Assembly (NCBI RefSeq): GCF_017347095.1
Contig: NZ_JADPRZ010000041.1
Coordinates: forward strand, 1-33,452
DNA from: Sporosarcina sp. E16_8
GTDB lineage: Bacteria > Bacillota > Bacilli > Bacillales_A > Planococcaceae
Reading direction: 5' to 3'
Length of the DNA: 33,452 nucleotides
Positions 17,082-25,925 of the stretch are shown here, in pieces. The position numbers and the translations under genes were made by a program. Numbering within the stretch: position 1 is the first letter of the stretch; each line of letters starts with the position of its first letter. The notes under the pieces were generated by a model, which was not told where the DNA came from, ran no database searches, and saw only the letters and a list, made by a program, of their open reading frames with translations.

Positions 17082-17444
17082 ATGAAAGCTTCTACATTTT
17101 TCATCGGACTCGCGGCTGGTTCAGTTGCGGCCGCTGTTACAGTATTGTATTCGACTCCCCAATCGGGTAGCCAACTTCGGACATCAGTCAAGGATGCTTC
17201 AAGCGACATGAAATTTTTGTTCAAAGATGTAAAGGTAAAAGTCGATGATCTTAAAGAGTCCATTGCCCATCTTACAAAAGAAGCGAAAGAAACTGTTCCA
17301 ACAACAATTGATGACATTAAAGGTTCAGTAGAACAGTGGCAACATTCAACTGAACCTAATCGGGAACGCATGGAAAAAGAAATTGCAGCAATCCAAACCG
17401 CTATTGAAGAACTTGAACAGAACTTCGCAAAACAGCAAAGATGA
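17082..17444 (+). CDS. yhaH: YtxH-domain protein YhaH
   Basis: A 120-residue protein. An N-terminal hydrophobic helix with small residues (FFIGLAAGSVAAAVTVLY, about residues 5-22) is the YtxH-type glycine/alanine-rich membrane anchor. The rest is charged and helical, probably a coiled coil (LKESIAHLTKEAKE, IAAIQTAIEELEQ). Related YtxH proteins in B. subtilis are general-stress proteins; the specific role is unknown. The ATG at 17082 follows AAGGAG; the GTG at 17070 lies inside that ribosome site and is less likely. The position between trpP and scoC matches the yha locus. Confidence 0.82.
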   Translation: MKASTFFIGLAAGSVAAAVTVLYSTPQSGSQLRTSVKDASSDMKFLFKDVKVKVDDLKESIAHLTKEAKETVPTTIDDIKGSVEQWQHSTEPNRERMEKEIAAIQTAIEELEQNFAKQQR

Positions 17445-17518
17445 AATTAATCTCCATTTAGTAGGAGTATTACAGACCGTTAATACGAGATAATTTAAAA
17501 GTAAATACAACCTACCAT

Positions 17519-17593
17519 TAAGGAATGCGTCAACTCTCTACAAAAAGCCTATACTATATAGGTTTTAACTAGTGAATACGGTCGCATTCCTTA
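17519..17593. terminator. Nested two-stem hairpin between yhaH and scoC
   Basis: An outer perfect 11-bp stem TAAGGAATGCG/CGCATTCCTTA (17519-17529, 17583-17593) encloses an inner 10-bp hairpin (17544-17553 with 17557-17566, loop CTA). A short T-rich stretch TATTTTC follows. It may terminate yhaH transcripts, but the nested shape is unusual for a plain terminator. Confidence 0.55.
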
Positions 17594-17721
17594 TTTTCAT
17601 GAAAGTTTATCTTCTCTACCATTATTGAATCAAAAGCTTTTTTCGCAATCTTTACTTTTCTCTTCTTTGCTTTCCTGCTATAATAAAAGAAGCGGAAAAA
17701 TATAGAGAGAAGGTGTTTCCA

Positions 17722-18330
17722 ATGTCAGATCAAAAGTACTCTCCGAAAGAAGCAATGATTTTCAGTCAAAGGGTTGCACAGATGTCAAAAGCACTTTGGA
17801 AAGCGGTAGAAAAAGATTGGCAGCAATGGATAAAACCTTATGACTTGAATATTAATGAGCATCACATTTTATGGATTTCTTACCATCTTCAAGGTGCCAC
17901 TATTTCTGACATCGCTAAATTCGGAGTCATGCATGTTTCGACGGCATTCAACTTTTCGAAGAAACTGGAAGAACGCGAGTATTTACGATTTTATAAAAAA
18001 GACGATGATAGAAGAAATACATATGTTGAAGTTACAGAGGCAGGGGAGAAACTGCTACTCGAGATGAATATGAACTACTATGATTCTAAACATGATATTT
18101 TAGAGGGTTCACTCCCTATTAAAGACCTTTACGGAAAGTTCCCAGAATTCCTCGAAGTTATGTCCGTTGTTCGAAACATCTATGGGGAAGATTTCATGGA
18201 AATATTTGAACGTGGTTTTGAAAAAATCAAAGAGTCATACGATGACTCCACTGGTGAAATGATTGCTATAGGTCCTACGAAGAGTAATGAAGAAGTAAAA
18301 AAAATGGTATCTAGCGCAGAGGAAAATTAA
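17722..18330 (+). CDS. scoC: MarR-family transition-state regulator ScoC (Hpr)
   Basis: A 202-residue MarR-type winged-helix regulator, close to B. subtilis ScoC (203). The DNA-binding region spans about residues 45-110, with the recognition area [22 protein letters not shown] and the wing [13 protein letters not shown]. In B. subtilis it represses extracellular protease genes (aprE, nprE), sinI and peptide transport operons. The ATG at 17722 was chosen because GAGAAGG lies 8 nt upstream; a GTG three codons earlier overlaps that site. A TATAAT at 17689-17694 is a candidate -10 box. It sits near prsA and ecs, which act on the same exoprotein output. Confidence 0.95.
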   Translation: MSDQKYSPKEAMIFSQRVAQMSKALWKAVEKDWQQWIKPYDLNINEHHILWISYHLQGATISDIAKFGVMHVSTAFNFSKKLEEREYLRFYKKDDDRRNTYVEVTEAGEKLLLEMNMNYYDSKHDILEGSLPIKDLYGKFPEFLEVMSVVRNIYGEDFMEIFERGFEKIKESYDDSTGEMIAIGPTKSNEEVKKMVSSAEEN

Positions 18331-18390
18331 TTTCATTTTAGAGGAACTTCTGCTATGATTGCCTTGGGAAGTTAAAGAGGAGGAATAGAT

Positions 18391-18576
18391 TTGATCCTTA
18401 TTATTACAATTCTGTTCTCGTTATTATATCTGTTTCAAATCAATAAAATGACGTATGCACTTTGCGAATCTAAGGAAATCCCTGAAGAGAAGCAGCAGAA
18501 AATATTCACGACTGTTAACGTTCTTGTAACCATATTAATTGTTTCATTTTACGTCGAAATTCTGTTACAAGTATAA
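18391..18576 (+). CDS. Small two-helix membrane protein, unknown
   Basis: A 61-residue frame starting with TTG at 18391, preceded by a strong ribosome site AGGAGG. Two hydrophobic helices (about residues 2-15, LIITILFSLLYLF, and 41-59, TVNVLVTILIVSFYVEILL) flank a short charged hydrophilic loop. I do not recognise the family. It follows scoC by 60 nt with no terminator between them, so it is probably co-transcribed with scoC, and a terminator follows directly at 18575-18614. Confidence 0.65.
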   Translation: MILIITILFSLLYLFQINKMTYALCESKEIPEEKQQKIFTTVNVLVTILIVSFYVEILLQV

Positions 18577-18614
18577 AAAAGTCCATTCCCTTTTTTACGG
18601 GAAATGGACTTTTT
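18575..18614 (+). terminator. Terminator after the small membrane gene
   Basis: AAAAAAGTCCATT pairs with AATGGACTTTTT across a loop that includes TTTTTTAC, so the stem is bounded by A and T tracts and may work in both directions (scoC unit on plus, yjcZ-type gene on minus). Confidence 0.85.
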
Positions 18615-18619
18615 CCATT

Positions 18620-18657
18620 ATCGAAGCCTCAGCGCCTAACGCTTAGAGCTTTTCTTG
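18620..18657 (-). repeat. Possible degenerate AAGAAAAGC...GGCGCTG element fragment
   Basis: On the minus strand, AAGAAAAGCTCTAAGCG and then TTAGGCGCTGAGGC resemble the termini of the dispersed element seen at 25800 and 29965. It starts a few bases past the stop codon of the yjcZ-type gene. The match is short and could be chance. Confidence 0.35.
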
Positions 18658-18659
18658 AA

Positions 18660-18761
18660 TTAATTCAGGAAGGCTGCACCGACAATGATTAATAAAATGA
18701 ACAAAACAACAATCAACGCAAATCCCGAAGTACCATTGGAACCTTGGTCGTATCCGCTCAT
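18660..18761 (-). CDS. YjcZ-family small hydrophobic protein
   Basis: A 33-residue frame: an N-terminal Gly/Ser/Tyr-rich tail (MSGYDQGSNGTSG) and one membrane helix (FALIVVLFILLIIVGAAF) before LN and the stop. This is the pattern of the YjcZ family of sporulation-associated mini-proteins in Bacillales. The ATG at 18761 has AGGGGGTG about five bases upstream. The gene is convergent with the scoC unit and divergent from prsA. It is easily missed because of its length. Biochemical function is unknown. Confidence 0.8.
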   Translation of the reverse strand: MSGYDQGSNGTSGFALIVVLFILLIIVGAAFLN

Positions 18762-18838
18762 AGGAGCACCCCCTCTCTCTCTGTATCCTATGCGTAAAAA
18801 TCGACCCGTTGTAGGCAGTATATTCTTGCGGTACCTTT

Positions 18839-18867
18839 TTGTTTTAGAATTGTTTATATGTTATAAT
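18839..18867 (+). promoter_or_regulatory. prsA promoter, sigma-A type with extended -10
   Basis: TTGTTT (18839-18844), a 17-nt spacer, then TATAAT (18862-18867), preceded by the extended TGN motif. It ends 38 nt before the prsA ATG at 18906. Confidence 0.65.
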
Positions 18868-18905
18868 GTCTACTGTTGCACATAAAAGTTAGGGGAGATT
18901 TCAAA

Positions 18906-19805
18906 ATGAAAAAAACTATTTTAGCACTTACAATGGCCGCATCTGTACTTGCACTTTCAGCGTGCAGCGACAAGAATGCCGGCGATGAAGTACTTGTCAA
19001 ATCAAAAGCCGGAAATGTAACACAAAGTGAACTTTATAACGAAATGAAGGATGCGCAGGGTGAACAAACATTACAACTACTCGTCCTGGAAAAAGTACTT
19101 GATGCTAAATATAAAATTTCTGATAAGCAAGTTGATACAGTAGTCAATGATATGAAAGAACAATTAGGCGAAGGTTTCGACGCTTATGTCGCTCAACAAG
19201 GTCACACTGAAGATAGCTTGAAAAAAATCCTTCGTATCAATTTGTTACAAGAAGCTGCTCTTACTGATGGCGTTGAAGTAACAGATAAGGAAATCGAAGA
19301 ACGCGTTAAAATGATGGCTACAGAATTGAATGCAAAACACGTCCTAGTTGCTGATGAAGAGACTGCCCTTAAAGTCAAAAAGGAACTCGAAGGCGGAGCT
19401 GATTTTGCTGAAGTTGCGAAAAAGTATTCGACTGAACCGGCTGCAAAAGAATCCGGTGGGGATCTTGGGTGGTTTGGCTACGGTAAAATGGTCAAAGAAT
19501 TCTGGGAAGGTGCATATGCACTTGAAGTAAACGCAATCAGTGAGCCGGTTAAATCGGAACACGGATTCCATATAATTAAAGTCACAGAAAAACGTGACAT
19601 CGAAGCTAAGAAAATGACTAAAGAAGAGAAAGAAAAACTCACTAAAGAAATACAACTTGAGAAGGCAGATCAAAGTACAATTATCCCGAAAATAGCTAAG
19701 ATCATGAAAGATGCTGATGTAAAAGTTGAAGATGAAGATTTGAAATCAGCACTTGATATATTCTTGGAAGAACCAAAAGAAGAAAAAAAAGAAAAAACTA
19801 AATAA
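18906..19805 (+). CDS. prsA: Foldase lipoprotein PrsA (parvulin-type PPIase)
   Basis: A membrane-anchored foldase that helps secreted proteins fold after Sec export. The 299-residue protein has a lipoprotein signal with lipobox LSAC, the modified cysteine being residue 20. Flanking helical N- and C-terminal parts surround a parvulin PPIase domain at about residues 138-235, with LNAKHVLVADE, ESGGDLGWFGYGKM and KSEHGFHIIKVTEK. The C-terminus is Lys/Glu-rich. The ATG at 18906 follows AGGGGAG and gives a proper signal peptide; the in-frame codons before it are untranslated leader. It depends on Lgt (4061-4870) for lipidation. Confidence 0.97.
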   Translation: MKKTILALTMAASVLALSACSDKNAGDEVLVKSKAGNVTQSELYNEMKDAQGEQTLQLLVLEKVLDAKYKISDKQVDTVVNDMKEQLGEGFDAYVAQQGHTEDSLKKILRINLLQEAALTDGVEVTDKEIEERVKMMATELNAKHVLVADEETALKVKKELEGGADFAEVAKKYSTEPAAKESGGDLGWFGYGKMVKEFWEGAYALEVNAISEPVKSEHGFHIIKVTEKRDIEAKKMTKEEKEKLTKEIQLEKADQSTIIPKIAKIMKDADVKVEDEDLKSALDIFLEEPKEEKKEKTK

Positions 19806-19822
19806 TACCATTTAGAATTTCG

Positions 19823-19848
19823 GACTCCTTTTTAGGAGTCTTTTTTTT
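19823..19848 (+). terminator. Terminator after prsA
   Basis: GACTCCT/AGGAGTC (19823-19829, 19834-19840) with a TTTT loop is followed by eight T. It lies 17 nt past the stop. Confidence 0.93.
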
Positions 19849-19859
19849 ATTACTCTGTA

Positions 19860-20577
19860 TCACGCCTGTTGATTAATCAAACATAACCAGCAAATAACAT
19901 TGTGCTACGTGTTTAGTTGCATTTGGCTTGCTTTGGATTGAACGACTACTATACCATTATCGAGATGTCTGGTTGTGTAGGGATGCGACTTTGTCGCATC
20001 CCTACACAGTTTTTTCGGTAATCGTATGGTGGTTATTCATCCGCCCTGCTCCAAATGCAAAAGTACACGAAGTACATTTGGAGCTTTTTGGGACGAAAGA
20101 ATAGCGGGCTTCTTACCTGGATAAAAGCCGCCAAAGATGCAATTTTGGCGGCTGATGCTTTCTATATAGTTTTTTCTTTTTTACTAGTAAAGAAGTGTCG
20201 CTTTCTATAAGGCATCACATAATTAGATGCATACTCTTTGCTAAAAGTAAGCAAGAAGCACATTATACAACGTACAAGAGTGCCCGAAATTGCATCTTCG
20301 AGCACTTACACGCTCTATAGAAAATCATCTATTCATTTCTTTCAAAACAACTGCATTTATCACTTGAAAATTTTAGGAACGCGACAGGCAACTATTCACA
20401 ACAGGATGACTGAAGAAAGTGTGGCTAGATGTGACGGAGTCACTTCTAGCCACACTAGGCCCCCCCCCCAGTAAATCTGACATGAATAGTTAGCCGAAAG
20501 CGGGTCGAAAATAGCCCAGTAAATAATGGGGGATATCAAGCCCTTCTCACCAGTACTTTATGCAATTAAATGGTTTA
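19860..20577 (-). repeat. Structured intergenic repeat, copy B (about 715 bp), inverted relative to copy A
   Basis: The reverse complement aligns with 12367-13024 from ACCATTTA...TACTGGTGAGAAGGG to GATTAATCAACAGGCGTG. Copy B has extra hairpins that A lacks: a perfect 15-bp stem around GTGTAGGGATGCGAC (19975-20007) and a 17-bp stem with one mismatch around GTGTGGCTAGATGTGAC (20419-20455). It shares the GCCGCCAAA hairpin (20127-20152). It also has a run of ten C at 20460-20469. No credible gene is present. Confidence 0.87.
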
Positions 20578-20612
20578 TCATCAGACCTGACTATGTTTAT
20601 TCAACGTATATG

Positions 20613-21551
20613 TCATTCAATCGATGGTTTATAAAATGACCTGTTATCCAGAGGGAAAATTCTCTCAGTGAACTCACCAGGAGTCGTCTTGCCAAGTGCG
20701 CGGTCCAGCATATTCATCTTCGCATCAATGTTATCGATGTAATGAAGAATTTCCGCTTCTTTCAGCATAGGACGTTTCGGGCTTCCCCACTCTTCCTTGC
20801 CATGGTGAGATAAAACCATATGTTGCAACAGCATGACTTCTTCACCGGTAATTTCTAGTTCGTCAGCCGCCTTTGAAATTTCATTGACCATAATTGTAAT
20901 ATGACCTAGAAGATTCCCCTCAATCGTATATTGCGTTGCAATTGGACCTGAAAGTTCAATTACTTTCCCAACATCATGCAAAATAATTCCCGCGTACAAT
21001 AAATCCTTATTGAGTGACGGATACAGATCCGCTAACGCTTTTCCAAGTTTCAGCATGGAAACAACATGATCGATAAGACCCGATACATAGTCATGGTGAT
21101 TTCGTGTTGCAGCAGGGTACGTCATGAAAGCTGTCTGATGTTTTTTCAATAAATGACGCGTAATTCGTTGAATTTGCGGGTTTTGCATTTCAAAGAAATA
21201 CTGCATCAATTCTTCGTATAGCACTTCTTTACTTGTTGCCGATGACGGAACTAAATCAGCAATCGACACGCCCTCATCCTCTTTTACGGGACGTATACTT
21301 TTGATGCGCAGCTGGTTTTTTCCGCGGTATTCATGTACTTCTCCGCCAACTTTGACAATCGATGCTGCGGCATATGTCTGCGCGTGCTCATCTGTCGTAT
21401 CCCATAGCTTCGCTTCAATATCACCGCTTTTGTCTTGCAAGATAAGCGTCATAAACGGTTTACCTTGTGTGGTAACTCCTTTTGTTGATTGCTTAATAAG
21501 CAAGAAAATATCAAGCGGCTCACCTGTATTATATTCTGCAATTTTCTTCAT
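20613..21551 (-). CDS. yhaM: 3'-5' exoribonuclease YhaM
   Basis: A 312-residue protein, close to B. subtilis YhaM (314). An N-terminal OB-fold nucleic-acid-binding domain (about residues 15-95, with [16 protein letters not shown]) is followed by an HD-type metal-dependent domain (about 150-290) with GIILHDVGK and the later metal-ligand region [17 protein letters not shown]. It degrades single-stranded RNA, and DNA in vitro. The ATG at 21551 overlaps the yhaN stop as ATGA; the longer frame up to 21614 would lie wholly within yhaN. Confidence 0.95.
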   Translation of the reverse strand: MKKIAEYNTGEPLDIFLLIKQSTKGVTTQGKPFMTLILQDKSGDIEAKLWDTTDEHAQTYAAASIVKVGGEVHEYRGKNQLRIKSIRPVKEDEGVSIADLVPSSATSKEVLYEELMQYFFEMQNPQIQRITRHLLKKHQTAFMTYPAATRNHHDYVSGLIDHVVSMLKLGKALADLYPSLNKDLLYAGIILHDVGKVIELSGPIATQYTIEGNLLGHITIMVNEISKAADELEITGEEVMLLQHMVLSHHGKEEWGSPKRPMLKEAEILHYIDNIDAKMNMLDRALGKTTPGEFTERIFPLDNRSFYKPSIE

Positions 21552-24448
21552 AAGACCATCGCTCCCCGTTCGCTTCCAATATCGGAAACGTTTAGTATTG
21601 TTGCCCCCTGCCATTTATCCTTCATCACTTCGTGGCATGTGAAATAAATGAACTGATGCTTGTTTTGTAGATTGTCTAGTAGTTCAATCATACGCGAAAG
21701 TCGCTCTTCGTCAAAGTGAACGAATGGATCGTCCAACATTAATGGAAAAGGAGCAGTACTCACTATAGACGCAGCAAGTGCCAACCTAAGCGAAATATAG
21801 GCTTGCTCTTTTGTAGCCTGGCTTAGTTCTACAATTGGATAACGCATTCCACTTTTCGCCAATACTTCGAAATGACCTGTCTCCGTTATGCTAAGTGATT
21901 CATAATTCCCACCCGTCAGTTCACAGAACAATTTTTCTGCCGCTTCAAGTACTTCAGGCAATTTCTTTTCTTTCAACTCCGCCATTGTCCGACTAATTGC
22001 TTCAGTAATTGCTTTGCGCTCGGACCATTTTTTTGCAAGTTCTGCAAGCTCCGATTTTTTCATTTCGAAGAGTTGCAGTTTACGACCATAATTTTCATCT
22101 GTAAGTAGTCGTTCCGTTTTGTTAACAAGTGCGGCCTTGTCATTGATTAAGCCATTTAGCCTTTCGCTAATCGACGATAGTGTTGCGCTATTATCATTCA
22201 CTTTTATTCGCAGCTCATCATCCATAACTCCCACTGGCAATTCAAGAGGGCCATGTGAGGCTAATTGAGCATCGACATCCTCAAGTTGTCCCATTAGACG
22301 AAACACTTCCTGGTGCCTATTGTATGCCTCGTAAAAGGCCTCTTCCGTTTCTACTGCCGCTTCAGCAAGCAGATCATGCACTTTTTCCAGCAATGAGTTT
22401 GCAAAGCTAGATGTATCTTTAAGCGCTGATTCTTTTCGTTCCAAGGCAGCTGTCAATGATTTGATTGTTTCTGCTTGTTCATTCAGCTGAATGAATTCCC
22501 TTCTTAGCATCTCATAAATAGCTTCTTGCGGTGCAGATTTCCGCATTATTTTTTCGGCTTCTGCTAACCGTTCAGCAATCTGTTGCTGAGTCGTTTGTCG
22601 CCTTAATACAGCATCATTCAACTCTCTAGTAACTTCCTGAACCTCTCGAATCATACGGAATATTTCCGGGATAATCCCGGTTGAAGGAATTTCTTTGAAA
22701 CCATAAAGCCCTAAAAAATTGGCCAATTCCAATTCAATTTCCCGCCTATTGCCATAGGTATTTTCAAGCTCGGATGTCAGCGTTTGGTATTTCCTTTCAA
22801 GTACCATAAATACTTCTTGTAACTCTTCTTTCTTGCGTTTGTACATGCCAATTCGCTCTGCCAGTTCTTCCATTTTGTGCTCATTGCCATCATATGCGGC
22901 AATGATTTTTTCCATCTGCTGCAGTTTCGATGAATCGGGCGCTTGATCCTGTTTCTTTGAATACAGAAGGATGCCTAATCCTATAACGCTAACACCAGCT
23001 ATAATTATGAACCATTCTTTTTGGATGAAACCGAAAACAATAAATGCGATTGCAAGTACGACAAGAAGTGCAGGTATCATCAGTGATTTCTGTTCAGCTG
23101 GTCGTCCACTTAATGAAACATAAGCTTTCGCTTCAGCAAGTTGCTGGCGGATTTTGGGCCACTGCTGTACACGTTCCAATTCCTCTACAGCAGGCGCAGT
23201 GCGTTCGATACTACCCATTTCAGTTTCCGTATCAGACAACTCATTTTCCACTTGGACAAGTTGGTGATTCACAAAGCCTATTTGCTGATCGCCTTCAGTA
23301 AGTTCTCGTATAATTTTGTGCATCTGTTCTTCCTTTTGGATTGAAACATCAGCCTCGAAAATAGATTTTTCCGCTTCAAGCCCTTTGACACCAAGTCTGT
23401 CGAGCAGACGTCTCTTTGAACTAGTTAACTGACTCACGTTATCTTCTTCAGAAGTAACCGCTGTTTGCCACCTATGCCACTCTGTTTCTTTCCCCAGTAA
23501 AATTTCAAGTTCAGCAACCCGTTCAAATTCATGCTGTTCAGGCATTCCTGCCACTATCTCTTCTAATTCTTCTTCCAACCGTCGTTTAGTAGCTTTGGCT
23601 TCCGTTAACTTCCCAGCAAGCATTTCATAGCGCCGGATACCATCTGCCGGAAAGGTTGCTGCACCTAATTGCGACAGCCTTGCATCCAATGCCTGTTTTT
23701 TTTGATGAAGGGGGAGCAGCTGTCGCACAAGAGCGAGCTTCTGTGAGTCTTTCATAAGTTCCGTTTCCTGTTCTCGCAACTCTGTAAGTAAGTCATCGAT
23801 TTCCCGTATTCGTTCAATTGAAGGTGCATATTCGCCCACTTTTTGCTGCTCGTCTTTCAGCTCTATTTCCAATTCCCGAAGTTCCATGATTTTGACGTTC
23901 ATCTCCGGAATTCTTCCCGACTTTTTGAACAAATCTCCTAGCTCTTTTTCCATTCGGTTTCCAAGCTGTAACAAAGAATCAACACCAGTGGTTCCCGAGG
24001 CAAGAAGTGTCCTGCTTAATTCGTCTTCATCCATTCTTTCGAACCCCTGCAACTGTAACAATGAGAATGAAAAAATGGATTCGAATGAAGCGCGGTCATA
24101 CTGGCGAAGTAGCGTGTTCAATTGCTCTTCTCCACCCCTTGTTCCATCCTCGAAATAGACGGTAACATCACCAGCAGATTTCCCACGGATCCGTTCGACG
24201 ATGCATTTTCCATATGCCTCATCTACAAGATGCACTTGCCCGCCATACTTGCCGCCCGATTTCGGTTCGTAGCGTAATAACACACTATTTTTTGGGGGAA
24301 ATCCAAATAAGATATGCAAGATGAACTGCTGAATCGTTGTTTTCCCAGCTTCATTCAATCCATATAAAACAGTAATGCCCGGTCCCAAATCCACCGTAAC
24401 ATTTTCATGTTTTCCAAATCCATAAATGTTCAGTTTTTCAATTTTCAT
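21548..24448 (-). CDS. yhaN: SMC/Rad50-like ATPase YhaN
   Basis: A 966-residue AAA/ABC-class ATPase of the SbcC/Rad50 type. Walker [10 protein letters not shown] is near residue 33, long coiled-coil arms run from about 175 to 800, and the C-terminal Walker B is [15 protein letters not shown] hydrophobic double segment at about residues 450-500 ([32 protein letters not shown]) interrupts the coiled coil and suggests membrane attachment, as in B. subtilis YhaN. It is paired with the Mre11-like YhaO (10 nt upstream) and YhaM (4-nt overlap), a probable nuclease module. Its physiological role is poorly defined. Confidence 0.92.
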   Translation of the reverse strand: MKIEKLNIYGFGKHENVTVDLGPGITVLYGLNEAGKTTIQQFILHILFGFPPKNSVLLRYEPKSGGKYGGQVHLVDEAYGKCIVERIRGKSAGDVTVYFEDGTRGGEEQLNTLLRQYDRASFESIFSFSLLQLQGFERMDEDELSRTLLASGTTGVDSLLQLGNRMEKELGDLFKKSGRIPEMNVKIMELRELEIELKDEQQKVGEYAPSIERIREIDDLLTELREQETELMKDSQKLALVRQLLPLHQKKQALDARLSQLGAATFPADGIRRYEMLAGKLTEAKATKRRLEEELEEIVAGMPEQHEFERVAELEILLGKETEWHRWQTAVTSEEDNVSQLTSSKRRLLDRLGVKGLEAEKSIFEADVSIQKEEQMHKIIRELTEGDQQIGFVNHQLVQVENELSDTETEMGSIERTAPAVEELERVQQWPKIRQQLAEAKAYVSLSGRPAEQKSLMIPALLVVLAIAFIVFGFIQKEWFIIIAGVSVIGLGILLYSKKQDQAPDSSKLQQMEKIIAAYDGNEHKMEELAERIGMYKRKKEELQEVFMVLERKYQTLTSELENTYGNRREIELELANFLGLYGFKEIPSTGIIPEIFRMIREVQEVTRELNDAVLRRQTTQQQIAERLAEAEKIMRKSAPQEAIYEMLRREFIQLNEQAETIKSLTAALERKESALKDTSSFANSLLEKVHDLLAEAAVETEEAFYEAYNRHQEVFRLMGQLEDVDAQLASHGPLELPVGVMDDELRIKVNDNSATLSSISERLNGLINDKAALVNKTERLLTDENYGRKLQLFEMKKSELAELAKKWSERKAITEAISRTMAELKEKKLPEVLEAAEKLFCELTGGNYESLSITETGHFEVLAKSGMRYPIVELSQATKEQAYISLRLALAASIVSTAPFPLMLDDPFVHFDEERLSRMIELLDNLQNKHQFIYFTCHEVMKDKWQGATILNVSDIGSERGAMVL

Positions 24449-24457
24449 ATGAACACC

Positions 24458-25678
24458 TCATTCCATTCCTGACATTTCCGCCGCCAACAATGCTGTTGCA
24501 CCGGCTTTCACTTCATCGATTTCATCCTCAGTCAAAACGTCTACATATTTAACTCCACGCGCATGCTGGTAAACATCTTTTAAAACATCTTTCCAGTCTT
24601 CTTTTGTCCAACCATCAATCATCCCAGCAACTGATTGCATCAGTGCACTTGATGCAATAGATGGATTCAACTGACTCGCAAATATAATCTTCTGCACCCA
24701 GACATAAGGTTCGCTTTCACCCACAAAATCACGTAGGACCTCCAACCATTCTCCCTCGGGCGATTGACTAAACAGATTCGCAGCATCACTATCGATATCA
24801 GTCATTAATAGCTCAACAATACCAGCACCATTATGCTCTTTGAATGACTCCAGCGCTTCCGAACATGCCGTCAGCCACTCATTCGCATGGCTCATTCCTC
24901 CACAAGACAATTCGAGTCTATCAAAGACAATTGCCGATGCTGGGATGAAATGAAGCGACGATCTTGTTTTCGAGAGCTCAACTTCATAGAACCCCTTTGT
25001 ACCACGCTCATTGCGATGACGTCCCTGTAAATTTCCCGGATAAACAATTGGAGGCGATTCATGTAGCTGTTGCCTCACATGGATATGCCCGAGCGCCCAG
25101 TAATCATACTGCTTCGCTAGCAACTCATTTTTAGAGAATGGCGCATAAACTGCATGTGTTTCATCTCCCGCCAAGCTACCATGCAACATTCCGATATGGA
25201 ACGCATCATGATCATCAGCAACTGGATAACGGTCAATCACTTTATCACGGATATGCCGTTCCTTATAACTGAAGCCATAAATCACTACATCCCGTCCGTT
25301 TACACTGATCTTTTTCGCTTCAACATTGTCATCGAAGACATGCACATTTGACGGTAGGTCAAATCGTGTCCACCTTCCACCAAGATGATCGTGATTGCCG
25401 TGTGAAATGAATACGGGAATGCCTACTGCATCCAACTTCACCATTCCTTCCCGGAACTTCATCTGCGTGCGCAAACTCCGGTCTTCCCCATCGTAAATAT
25501 CTCCCGCTATCAAGATGAAATCTGGTTTTGTTTTGATAGCGTGCTCAATTAATTTATTGAAGGCCGCAAAGGTACTGTCACGTAAACTGTTCAAACGTTC
25601 TGTCGGCAAGCCTGTCATACCTTTGAATGGGCTGTCGAGATGCAGATCTGCTGTGTGGATAAATCGGATTGTTGACAA
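24458..25678 (-). CDS. yhaO: Mre11-like metallophosphoesterase YhaO
   Basis: A 406-residue calcineurin-like phosphoesterase of the SbcD/Mre11 class. Metal motifs are HTADLHLDSP at the N-terminus, AGDIYDGED, SHGNHDHLGG and GHIHVRQQL. It probably forms a nuclease complex with the Rad50-like YhaN. The start is TTG at 25678, preceded by AAGGAGGG with 7-nt spacing; the protein then begins with STIRFIHTADLH, as the family does. The in-frame extension up to 25858 translates a terminator and the dispersed repeat at 25800 and is not real. Confidence 0.93.
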   Translation of the reverse strand: MSTIRFIHTADLHLDSPFKGMTGLPTERLNSLRDSTFAAFNKLIEHAIKTKPDFILIAGDIYDGEDRSLRTQMKFREGMVKLDAVGIPVFISHGNHDHLGGRWTRFDLPSNVHVFDDNVEAKKISVNGRDVVIYGFSYKERHIRDKVIDRYPVADDHDAFHIGMLHGSLAGDETHAVYAPFSKNELLAKQYDYWALGHIHVRQQLHESPPIVYPGNLQGRHRNERGTKGFYEVELSKTRSSLHFIPASAIVFDRLELSCGGMSHANEWLTACSEALESFKEHNGAGIVELLMTDIDSDAANLFSQSPEGEWLEVLRDFVGESEPYVWVQKIIFASQLNPSIASSALMQSVAGMIDGWTKEDWKDVLKDVYQHARGVKYVDVLTEDEIDEVKAGATALLAAEMSGME

Positions 25679-25730
25679 GTGGGAACCCTCCTTCATTCGA
25701 CGAATACTTGTTCTTATTTTAGCATAAATA

Positions 25731-25761
25731 AAAAGACTCTGCGAATTAATCAGAGTCTTTT
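25731..25761. terminator. Bidirectional terminator between yhaP and yhaO
   Basis: AAAAGACTCTG/CAGAGTCTTTT (25731-25741, 25751-25761) with a 9-nt loop gives an 11-bp perfect stem bounded by A and T tracts. It ends the yhaQ-yhaP transcript on the minus strand. Confidence 0.9.
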
Positions 25762-25799
25762 TACAAAAGGGTAGAAAGTATAAATTTTTCGACCTGGAA

Positions 25800-25922
25800 C
25801 AGTGTCTAGCTCCAGCGCCTAGCCCCTCGAGTCGCTTCAGTCTTGCTGATAAAGGCAAAGTACGCCTTTATCACAAGCCTTCCAGCGCTTTTCGGGTCTA
25901 CCAAGGCGCTTACGCTTTTCTT
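25800..25922 (-). repeat. Dispersed 'AAGAAAAGCG...GGAGCTAGACACT' element, type II
   Basis: On the minus strand it runs from AAGAAAAGCGTAAGCGCC through TTGGTAGACCCGAAAAGC to GGCGCTGGAGCTAGACACT. It contains an internal inverted stretch (GATAAAGGC / GCCTTTATC near 25848-25870). Its end abuts the yhaP stop codon (25926). Related copies lie at 29965-30052 and 31651-31675. Confidence 0.85.
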
Positions 25923-25925
25923 CAC

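Noticed and set aside
13483..19805. Horizontally acquired island between the inverted repeats
   Set aside because: The enclosed genes are core Bacillales genes in near-ancestral order with no integrase, tRNA or composition shift that I can see.
25679..25858. N-terminal extension of YhaO
   Set aside because: The extra residues translate the terminator at 25731-25761 and the dispersed repeat; a TTG with an ideal Shine-Dalgarno at 25678 begins the conserved metallophosphoesterase sequence.
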